A stretch of 24,102 nt of DNA from a virus, in IMG/VR virus record IMGVR_UViG_3300025646_000362, positions 1 to 24,102 of that record. One strand, given 5' to 3'. The translations under genes were made by a program, and so were the position numbers. The notes beneath the pieces are model-generated. The model ran no database searches and had not been told where the DNA came from. It saw nothing but the letters and a program-made list of their open reading frames with translations. Positions 9,585 through 16,583 of the stretch are shown one piece after another. Numbering within the stretch: the first letter of the stretch is position 1; each line of letters begins with the position of its first letter.

Positions 9585-10193
9585 ATGGATTTAAATTATG
9601 CATTCCCATTAGCGGACCCAGTTAACCACACCAATTATTACTGGTTCCAAGAAGGTTTTACTCAAGAAGAGTTAACCCGCATTGTAGAACAAGTCTCTGA
9701 AATCCCATTTCAAGTAGCACTTACTGAAGCCGGAGGTCAAGATGAAGGTGAAGGTTTAGACGCTAGAAATTCTAGCGTTAAGTGGATTCCTTTTAGTGAG
9801 GAAACTAAGTGGATTTACGACAAAATTGGTGAAATGGCTACAATCGCTAACAATGAGCTTTACCATTTTGATCTTCACACTATGCCCGAAAATATCCAAT
9901 ATACTGAATATTATGGCACTAACAATGGTCATTATGATTGGCATATGGATATTGGATCTGCTGGTTTTATGCCATACCGTAAACTTTCAGTAACAGTACA
10001 ACTTAGTGATCCTACTGATTACGAAGGTGGTGATTTGCAATTTTTAACAGGTGGTCAATACCCAATTACTGCTCCTAAAGGTAGAGGTAATGTTGTGATT
10101 TTCCCTTCATTCTTATTACACAGAGTAACCCCAGTTACAAAAGGTACTCGTACTTCATTTGTTCTTTGGTTAGGAGGAGGTCATTATAAATAA
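9585..10193 (+). CDS. 2OG-Fe(II) dioxygenase, prolyl-hydroxylase (PKHD/P4H) type
   Basis: A 202-residue double-stranded beta-helix dioxygenase. Iron ligands H120 and D122 (in HYDWHMD) and H179 (FPSFLLHRV), with R189 (KGTRTSF) binding 2-oxoglutarate, are all present in the order and spacing of the family. RKLSVTVQLSDPTDYEGGDLQF is the typical central strand region. Length matches small bacterial and phage P4H-like proteins. It starts 2 bases after the preceding hydroxylase and its stop overlaps the next ATG, so the genes are co-expressed. Collagen prolines are the obvious nearby substrate. However, prolines in both fibres sit at the X position (Gly-Pro-Y), whereas animal collagen P4H modifies the Y position. 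Alternative substrates, such as another fibre residue or a small molecule, remain open. Confidence 0.85.
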   Translation: MDLNYAFPLADPVNHTNYYWFQEGFTQEELTRIVEQVSEIPFQVALTEAGGQDEGEGLDARNSSVKWIPFSEETKWIYDKIGEMATIANNELYHFDLHTMPENIQYTEYYGTNNGHYDWHMDIGSAGFMPYRKLSVTVQLSDPTDYEGGDLQFLTGGQYPITAPKGRGNVVIFPSFLLHRVTPVTKGTRTSFVLWLGGGHYK

Positions 10194-10972
10194 TGAAAGT
10201 TGCTGTTTGTATAAGTGGTCAACCTAGAAATTACTTACAAGGATATAAAGAATTAAAAAAATGGTTCCTTGATAAGTATGAATGTGACGTCTATATTCAT
10301 GCATGGTATGATACTACTTCTGTTATAGAAATAGGTCATGAATATGTAGATGAAAAGAAAACTTATTCATTTACAGACAAAGATTATAATAAAATACTTA
10401 AATTATACAAGCCTGTTAAACATGAGTTTCAACCTGCTATAACGTTTGATGAAACTGGTATTGTAGGAACATATTGTAAATACAAACTTAATAGTATATT
10501 AAGTGCAGCTTACTCAATACAGGCTTGTTATAATTTAGTTAAAGAATCTGGCACAGAATATGATTATATTATTCGCTACAGGTTTGATTTACAATTCACT
10601 GATTACGTATCTCCTGAATGTATCTTTTTAAAAGATATTACTCAATTGAATCCTAAATATTACAATACATTTAAATACCCTAATTTTGAAGACGGTAGGC
10701 CTGCTCGAACTTCTGAAATTGATGATCAATTTATAGTTAGTGGGATGGAAGTAGCTGAAGTATATTCTAACTATTTTTCATATATTTTAAATTATGTTTA
10801 TATGGATGAAGAATACCAACCTTGGTTAGATACAGTTACTAGAACTTCCGATAAAGTTGTAGCTGAAAGTCTTCTTAAATACCATGTAACTGTAAAAAAT
10901 GATGTTGTAGTAAATTTTGTTGAGAGTCTTTCAGAAGATCCTGAACATTTTCACGCGCATATTATACGATGA
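10193..10972 (+). CDS. Putative GT-A-like glycosyltransferase, copy 1 of a tandem pair
   Basis: A 259-residue protein starting MKVAVCISGQPRNY. The SGQPR motif (8-12), LKKWFLDKY, VYIHAW (33-38), an R-x-R-x-D element in YDYIIRYRFDL (123-133) and DDQF (177-180) resemble a loosely described phage and giant-virus family usually labelled glycosyltransferase-like. The FD of RYRFD could be the metal-binding acidic pair. No signal peptide or membrane segment is seen. It overlaps the preceding stop by one base (TAATG) and the next gene by four bases (ATGA). Its setting among sugar-transfer enzymes supports transferring a sugar in the same pathway, but the donor, acceptor and even the activity are unproven. 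Confidence 0.6.
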   Translation: MKVAVCISGQPRNYLQGYKELKKWFLDKYECDVYIHAWYDTTSVIEIGHEYVDEKKTYSFTDKDYNKILKLYKPVKHEFQPAITFDETGIVGTYCKYKLNSILSAAYSIQACYNLVKESGTEYDYIIRYRFDLQFTDYVSPECIFLKDITQLNPKYYNTFKYPNFEDGRPARTSEIDDQFIVSGMEVAEVYSNYFSYILNYVYMDEEYQPWLDTVTRTSDKVVAESLLKYHVTVKNDVVVNFVESLSEDPEHFHAHIIR

Positions 10973-11718
10973 AAATAGCATTAACTGTAAGTGGTCAACC
11001 ACGTAGAGCTCGAAATGGGTTTTACGAATTAAAAAAATGGTTCCTTGATAGATACGATATTGATGTTTATCTCCATTCATGGGTAGATAAACAATTTTAT
11101 AAGTATGATTTTTTTGATGAAGGTAAAGTTCAAAAAGTTCATGAAGTAGAAGATAACTTATATCATAATTTAGTTAATTGGTACCAACCTAAAGATTATT
11201 TATTTGAAAAAGCTATAACTTTTGATGCTACTAATTTAAAAGGATCTCACAATCAACGTTTAAATTCTCAAATGGGGATGTGGATGTCCTTAAAACGTGC
11301 TTGGGATCTTTTAGAAAAATCTGAAATCAAATACGATTTAGTTATTAGAACACGTTATGATTTACTATTTACTCATAATGTAGCTAATAATTGTATCTTC
11401 CTAGAAGATATAACTAAAGTAGATCCTAACTATGTTCATCATTTTAAATACCCCGCAAGATGGAATATGGCCCCTCAAATAAATGACCAGTTTGCTGTTG
11501 GTGGGTATGATGTAATGAAAACTTACCATAACTTGTTTCCTAAAATGATTCATTATATATTCGCTACTCCTGAATATAGAATTATTTATGAGGATATGTT
11601 TGTAAATGAACCTTTAATTTATCATCACTTAATAACAAATAATATTCCACTTAATGAAGTAGAACATGGTTTCGAAGGTTGGAGAGGAATAGATGCTGGT
11701 GCTCAAATAATGAGATAA
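10969..11718 (+). CDS. Putative GT-A-like glycosyltransferase, copy 2 of a tandem pair
   Basis: A 249-residue paralogue of the preceding protein, sharing SGQPR (8-12), the ELKKWFLD block, VYLHSW (33-38), AITFD, YDLVIRTRYDL (122-132), IFLEDITKVDPNY and NDQF (172-175). The two have diverged clearly outside these blocks, so this is an old tandem duplication whose copies probably have different acceptors or donors. Its ATG overlaps the preceding stop (ATGA) and the next gene starts 1 base after its stop. Function is assigned only by motif resemblance and neighbourhood. Confidence 0.6.
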   Translation: MKIALTVSGQPRRARNGFYELKKWFLDRYDIDVYLHSWVDKQFYKYDFFDEGKVQKVHEVEDNLYHNLVNWYQPKDYLFEKAITFDATNLKGSHNQRLNSQMGMWMSLKRAWDLLEKSEIKYDLVIRTRYDLLFTHNVANNCIFLEDITKVDPNYVHHFKYPARWNMAPQINDQFAVGGYDVMKTYHNLFPKMIHYIFATPEYRIIYEDMFVNEPLIYHHLITNNIPLNEVEHGFEGWRGIDAGAQIMR

Positions 11719-11719
11719 T

Positions 11720-14668
11720 ATGGAAAAACCAAAAGTTTATGCTCACGCCTCTTATATAGGCAATACAGGTTACAATAACCATACTCGTGATTTTTTTAGA
11801 GAATTACAAAAACACGTTGATTTAAAAGTAAGAAACTTTACTATTGGAAGTGGGTGGGAATGGCCTAGTGAAGAACCACACAATAAAGAACCCTACATTA
11901 ATGATGTAGATAAAAAACTTTTAGTTGAACAAACTCTTTGGACTAATAAGGATAAAGGGGAAAGAGCTGAATTTCCTATTTATAAAAATTATCCTAACGA
12001 TTTTGAACCTAATGTTAATTTAGTTTTAGAAGAAACTGGTCATCATTTCTTTTACGATCAATATAAAGGTCCTAAAATTGCGTATAATGTTTGGGAATCA
12101 ACTCTTCAACCAGAGGGATTTTTTAACAAATTAAAAGAATACGATGAAATTTGGGTTCCTTCTCAATGGCAAGCTGATTGTACTATTGCTCAAGGTATGC
12201 CTGCTGATAAGGTAAAAGTAGTGCCTGAAGGTGTAGACACTAAAACATTCTTTCCAGAGGATCCGGTTACTAAACTCGATTATGTAGACGGTCGTTTTAA
12301 ATTTATCGTATTTGGTCGTTGGGATTATAGAAAATCTACTAAAGAAATAATTGAAACCTTCCTTAAAGAATTTAAACCAAACGAACCAGTTGATTTAATC
12401 GTTTCTATTGATAACCCATTTTCAGGAGATAATTTTAAAACAACTGAAGAACGTTTAGAACATTATGGTTTTACTGACGAACGTATTAAAGTAAAACATT
12501 TTCCATCACGTGAAGATTATATCACATACATGAAAAATGGTCATGTATTTGTTTCATGTGCCCGTAGTGAAGGATGGAATTTACCTTTAATTGAAGCAAT
12601 GGCCTGTGGAACACCTGCTATATACTCAGAGTGTTGTGCTCAAATGGAATTTGCCAAAGGTAAAGGTCTACCAGTTAAAGTGTTAGGTGAAAAACCAGCA
12701 TTAGATGCTAATTACAACCACTTTAATACAGTAGTAGGTAACTATTATGAGCCTGATTTTGAAGATTTAGCTCGTGTAATGCGTAATGCTTTTGAGAATT
12801 ATACTGACCATAAAAAACGTGCTATTGAAGAAGCAAAATTTATTCATCGTGATTTTAATTGGGAACGTATTGGTGAAGTAGGTGCTAAAACCCTTCAAAA
12901 CTTTTTAGAAAAACATGCTCCTTTAGAGTATGGTGAAATTTCTGATGGGTTTAGAAATAATATTGATTTTGAATTTATAAATGATGATCAATATAGTCCA
13001 TTCTTTGATGTAGAAGAAGGAGATGTAGTATTAGATTTAGGTGCTAGTTTTGGTCCTTTTGTTTGGAAATCTAAAAAGAAAAATCCAAGTAAAATATATG
13101 CTGTTGAACCTTTAACTTCATACCATCCTGTAATAGAAAAAAATGGTAGAGGATCTAATTTAACTTTAATTAAAAAGGCAGTTTCAAATGAAAACGGTAC
13201 TTTAGATTTAGAATGGGATGTTCATAAGGAAACCGTTGAAACTATTACTTTTAAAGATCTAATTAAAGAATATAATATTAATAAAGTAGATTTCTTTAAA
13301 ATTGATATTGAAGGAGCTGAATACTCAGTTTTTACAGATGAAAATGCTGAGTTTTTAAAATCAATTCCTAAAATTGTAGGTGAAATTCATTTACATCATC
13401 CTCACGAAAAACCTTTATTTAAAGAATTTTATCAATTTTTAAAACGCCATAATTTTAATTTTAGATTCTACACATACGATATGGTAGAAGACATTACAGA
13501 AGCTTTATCTACTGATGCTAAAGTAGAATGGGCTAGTACTGTTATTTTCTATGCATATCATGGTAGTTTTGAAAAACCTAATACTACTAATATTAGTTTT
13601 ATAGGAAAACCTAGAGTTGAAATCTTAGGTAACATAAAACAAAACTATGATGTAGAATTTATCAACTCAGATACAAATGAAATTATCCACAAACAAACTA
13701 TTAGTAATAATATGTGGGTAAATTGTAATAAAGAATATTACATTCCGTGGTTAATTAAAATTAATGGTAAAGAGCATGCTCGATTAAATCTAAAAGGACA
13801 ACGTGTATTAATTGCTTTAGAATCTAAATCATTAGGCGATACTATTGGTTGGACCCCCTATGCTGTAGAATTTGCTAAAAAACATGATTGTAAAGTAATA
13901 TTATCTACATTCCACAATGATTGGTTTAAAGGTTTAGATGCTTATAAAGATATTGAATTTATAGAACCGGGCCAGTCTACAATTTGTATAGCACATTATA
14001 GAATAGGTTGGTTTAGAGATGATAAAGGTGGTTGGAAAAACACAGATAACCATCCTCGTCAGTGTAATACTATCCCAATGCAAGCTACTGCTAGTGATAT
14101 TTTAGGATTAGAATTTAAAGAACTTAATTATGGTTTAAATTTTCCTAAAAAAGAAAGACCGATTCAAGGTAAATACGTTGTAATTGGTCCTAATGCTACT
14201 GCTGGTTGTAAAGAATGGAAGTATGAGTATTGGGTTACTTTAACTAAGTTAATTAACCAAATGGGTTATAAAGTAATTAGTTTAAGTAAAGATGAATTTA
14301 AAATTCCTAATACCATAAACTATTATGGTCAACCTATGGATGTAGTAGCCAATATTTTACACCATGCTAACCTATTTATAGGTTTAGGTTCAGGACTATC
14401 TTGGCTAAACTGGGCTATTGGTAAACACACTGTAATGATTAATGGTTTTAGTGAAAAAAATCACGAGTTTACTTCTCGTATTACACGTATAACAACTGAA
14501 AGCTGTTTTCCATGTTGGACTAATCCAAATTTTGTATTCGATGCTGGTGATTGGAACTGGTGTCCTATTTGGAAAGGAACTGATAAACAACACATTTGCC
14601 AAAAATCAATTACCCCACAAATAGTATTTAACAAAATCAAAAAACTTCTTAAAAATGGAAAACTTTAA
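11720..14668 (+). CDS. GT4 / FkbM methyltransferase / O-heptosyltransferase-like fusion
   Basis: A 982-residue protein with three domains in series. Residues 1 to about 395: GT4 glycosyltransferase, with IWVPSQWQ (144-151), VVPEGVDTKTF (167-177), VFGRWDYRKS (197-206) and RSEGWNLPLIEAMACGTPA (282-300), the classic E-x7-E nucleotide-sugar site. About 415-615: FkbM-type SAM methyltransferase, with VLDLGASFGPF (437-447), a KIDIEGAE motif (527-534) and an IYAVEP strand. About 630-975: GT-B domain like autotransporter O-heptosyltransferases (TibC/Aah group), with LGDTIGW (705-711), FIGLGSGLSWLNWAIG (886-901) and four cysteines C929, C932, C948 and C960 resembling the iron-finger of that group. Predicted to build and cap an O-linked, perhaps methylated, glycan on a virion protein. 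Domains are well supported; acceptor and sugar are unknown. Its end overlaps the next gene by 14 bases. Confidence 0.82.
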   Translation: MEKPKVYAHASYIGNTGYNNHTRDFFRELQKHVDLKVRNFTIGSGWEWPSEEPHNKEPYINDVDKKLLVEQTLWTNKDKGERAEFPIYKNYPNDFEPNVNLVLEETGHHFFYDQYKGPKIAYNVWESTLQPEGFFNKLKEYDEIWVPSQWQADCTIAQGMPADKVKVVPEGVDTKTFFPEDPVTKLDYVDGRFKFIVFGRWDYRKSTKEIIETFLKEFKPNEPVDLIVSIDNPFSGDNFKTTEERLEHYGFTDERIKVKHFPSREDYITYMKNGHVFVSCARSEGWNLPLIEAMACGTPAIYSECCAQMEFAKGKGLPVKVLGEKPALDANYNHFNTVVGNYYEPDFEDLARVMRNAFENYTDHKKRAIEEAKFIHRDFNWERIGEVGAKTLQNFLEKHAPLEYGEISDGFRNNIDFEFINDDQYSPFFDVEEGDVVLDLGASFGPFVWKSKKKNPSKIYAVEPLTSYHPVIEKNGRGSNLTLIKKAVSNENGTLDLEWDVHKETVETITFKDLIKEYNINKVDFFKIDIEGAEYSVFTDENAEFLKSIPKIVGEIHLHHPHEKPLFKEFYQFLKRHNFNFRFYTYDMVEDITEALSTDAKVEWASTVIFYAYHGSFEKPNTTNISFIGKPRVEILGNIKQNYDVEFINSDTNEIIHKQTISNNMWVNCNKEYYIPWLIKINGKEHARLNLKGQRVLIALESKSLGDTIGWTPYAVEFAKKHDCKVILSTFHNDWFKGLDAYKDIEFIEPGQSTICIAHYRIGWFRDDKGGWKNTDNHPRQCNTIPMQATASDILGLEFKELNYGLNFPKKERPIQGKYVVIGPNATAGCKEWKYEYWVTLTKLINQMGYKVISLSKDEFKIPNTINYYGQPMDVVANILHHANLFIGLGSGLSWLNWAIGKHTVMINGFSEKNHEFTSRITRITTESCFPCWTNPNFVFDAGDWNWCPIWKGTDKQHICQKSITPQIVFNKIKKLLKNGKL

Positions 14669-15356
14669 TTATTACTGTAATCTATATAATTCTGATAAAG
14701 GCGATGCTTTCCCTGATAGTAACCACTATGCTGGTTGGTATGAAAATTGGTTCTCTCCAATAAGAGAAAAAGTAACTAATGTTTGTGAAATTGGAGTTCA
14801 TAATGGAAGCTCTACTAAAGCATTTAAGTCTTATTTCCCTAATGCTAAAATTGTAGGTTTAGATATCAATGATAAAACCCAATATGAAGAAGAAAGAATT
14901 TCTACTAAAATATTAGATCAAAGTAACTTAACACAACTACAAAATTTTGTAAATGAATGTAAAGAAAAAGATCTAAAATTTGATATTATTCTAGATGATG
15001 GTTCACACGATATAGGACACCAACAAATGACTTTTGGTAAATTTTTTCAATTACTCAAACCTGGAGGTATTTACATAATTGAAGATATGTGTACCAGTTA
15101 TTTTTCAGTAGGAGCTAATCTATATGGTTATATAACAACTCAGGTTAAAAAGAATAATAATACTATTCAATTCCTCAATCAAAGGCCCTTTGCTAGTTTA
15201 TGGGTTGATGAGAATAATTTAGAATATATTAATAATAAAGTAGATTATGTTTCTATTTTTGATAGAGCAAATCCAACTTGTACCTACAAACATGTTTTTG
15301 GAACTGAGAATAATTACCAAATTAGATCTATTACTTCTGTAATAAAGAAAAAATGA
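14655..15356 (+). CDS. SAM-dependent methyltransferase (CmcI/TylF-like)
   Basis: A 233-residue class I methyltransferase. Motif I is VCEIGVHNGSSTKAF (43-57), followed by acidic VGLDIND (67-73), then DIILDDGSHDIGHQQ (110-124) and LLKPGGIYIIEDM (133-145). The LDDGSHD block with following histidines is typical of the cephalosporin-hydroxylase CmcI/macrocin O-methyltransferase group, which methylates sugar or small-molecule hydroxyls and often needs a divalent metal. The ATG at 14655 lies inside the previous gene (14-base overlap) and the stop overlaps the next ATG (ATGA). In this operon a sugar O-methyltransferase acting on the fibre glycan is the natural reading, which is inference. Confidence 0.75.
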   Translation: MENFNYYCNLYNSDKGDAFPDSNHYAGWYENWFSPIREKVTNVCEIGVHNGSSTKAFKSYFPNAKIVGLDINDKTQYEEERISTKILDQSNLTQLQNFVNECKEKDLKFDIILDDGSHDIGHQQMTFGKFFQLLKPGGIYIIEDMCTSYFSVGANLYGYITTQVKKNNNTIQFLNQRPFASLWVDENNLEYINNKVDYVSIFDRANPTCTYKHVFGTENNYQIRSITSVIKKK

Positions 15357-16270
15357 AAAAACTCGCATTAATTAATAGTTATTGTGATACTTGGGAAAAA
15401 CTTACAATTCTTCTCCAAAATGTAACCAAATTAAAAAAATTAGGAGTAGATTCGTTAGTTTATAGTCCAATCCCCCTTCCAAGGGAAATAACTGATCATT
15501 TAGATTATGTTATTTTTACTAAAGAAAATCCTATAATATATTGGCCTGAACGTGGAATAATTCATTGGGCTGATATTAATGGAACCCACAAAATTAGATT
15601 AATAGTTCCTGATTATGGTTGGGCCTCTATCTATCAATATAAAAAATTAATGGAATATGGTTCCACTTTAGACTATGATTACTATTTTTGGTTTTTATAT
15701 GATTTAACTATAGATTCTGTAGTTGAAGATACTTTAAAAAATCCCCATAATAAATTATTTTTTAAAAGTTCAAAATCTAAAAGTTCTAAAGTAGGAGGTA
15801 TTTTTGCTTCATTTAATAAGGAAAATATTAGTAAAATTTACCCACTAATAGATAAACAAAGTTATCTTAAGACTTGCAATGGACGTATCGCGGAATATTA
15901 TTTAGAAACTATATGTGACCAAATTCAAGGTGAAGTTACAAATCATATTAATACTGATTTAGTTGATGAGTATAGTAAGTTAGGTTTTAATAAAGCTAAA
16001 GTTTCCCATCCATTTAAAATGTTTTTTCAAAATGAAAAAAATTTAAAATTTATTTTTTGGGAACTTCAAGAAGAAAATATCAAATTTACTCTTAAAGTAA
16101 ATGAAAAACTTTATGATTTTAACCCAACTAAATCCGATTATATTATCGATACTACCATCAATTCTAATACCATTGAAACCATAGGATACTATTACAACTC
16201 AGAATATACTGATTTATTACCTTATTTTGGTAATACTTCTAAAATTTTACAATTAATCGAAACTCTTTAA
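15353..16270 (+). CDS. Putative glycosyltransferase, phage/giant-virus type
   Basis: A 305-residue protein beginning MKKLALINSYCDTWEKL. The N-terminal strand, the LKKLGVDSLVYSPIPLP stretch (28-43), DYVIFTKENP (51-60) and the aromatic-acidic LDYDYYFWFLYDL (106-118) fit a GT-A nucleotide-sugar fold where the D-rich block would be the metal site. GGIFASF (148-154) and RIAEYYLETI (178-187) fit the acceptor side. No family is certain from sequence alone. It is the last transferase of the operon, joined to the methyltransferase by an ATGA overlap and followed after 12 bases by a small coiled-coil gene. Confidence 0.55.
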   Translation: MKKLALINSYCDTWEKLTILLQNVTKLKKLGVDSLVYSPIPLPREITDHLDYVIFTKENPIIYWPERGIIHWADINGTHKIRLIVPDYGWASIYQYKKLMEYGSTLDYDYYFWFLYDLTIDSVVEDTLKNPHNKLFFKSSKSKSSKVGGIFASFNKENISKIYPLIDKQSYLKTCNGRIAEYYLETICDQIQGEVTNHINTDLVDEYSKLGFNKAKVSHPFKMFFQNEKNLKFIFWELQEENIKFTLKVNEKLYDFNPTKSDYIIDTTINSNTIETIGYYYNSEYTDLLPYFGNTSKILQLIETL

Positions 16271-16278
16271 TATTTATA
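16270..16278 (+). promoter_or_regulatory. ATATTTATA motif before the small coiled-coil gene
   Basis: ATATTTATA directly follows the stop of the preceding gene and lies only 13 bases before the ATG at 16283, closer than the 23-31 bases seen at the other five copies. If it is a promoter element, the transcript would be almost leaderless. It may instead be a chance AT-rich match. Confidence 0.3.
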
Positions 16279-16282
16279 ACAT

Positions 16283-16534
16283 ATGGATAAAATTTATTTA
16301 ACCACAGACGAACAAACTAAACTAAAAGAACTCCAAACTATCGAATCTGAACTTGTTGCTAAAATTGGTGAATTAGAAATAAACATTGAGTTATTAAAAA
16401 CTAGAAAATCTGAAGAAGTTCAAAAAGCCTTAGATTTAAGTGTTAAAAAAAATCAATTAGCTAAAGAGTTACAAGATAAATATGGTGAAGGTTCTATCAA
16501 TGTAGAAACAGGAGAATTTATAAAAAATAATTAA
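16283..16534 (+). CDS. Small coiled-coil protein
   Basis: An 83-residue, highly charged protein. Residues about 5-70 show heptad-like spacing of Leu/Ile (LKELQTIESEL, IGELEINIELLK, KKNQLAKELQ), predicting one or two long helices, and it ends with a short loop of the form YGEGSINVETGEF. I do not recognise a named family. It sits between the modification operon and the tail sheath, so it could be an assembly factor or small structural protein of the tail, or a chaperone for the fibres. No SD is visible before its ATG. Confidence 0.7.
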   Translation: MDKIYLTTDEQTKLKELQTIESELVAKIGELEINIELLKTRKSEEVQKALDLSVKKNQLAKELQDKYGEGSINVETGEFIKNN

Positions 16535-16552
16535 TTTTTAGATTCCTCTGTC

Positions 16553-16566
16553 ATATTTATTATAAA
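16553..16566 (+). promoter_or_regulatory. ATATTTATTATAAA motif, candidate late promoter of the sheath gene
   Basis: ATATTTATTATAAA begins 31 bases upstream of the sheath ATG (16584) in a 49-base intergenic gap. It is one of three near-identical 14-base copies (others at 18354 and 22036) in front of tail genes, which raises the chance that it is a phage late promoter rather than background. Confidence 0.45.
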
Positions 16567-16583
16567 ATAACAACCTTATTAAA

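Noticed and set aside
9756-9993. Small frames on both strands inside the prolyl-hydroxylase gene
   Set aside because: They overlap a gene with complete catalytic motifs and show no recognisable features.
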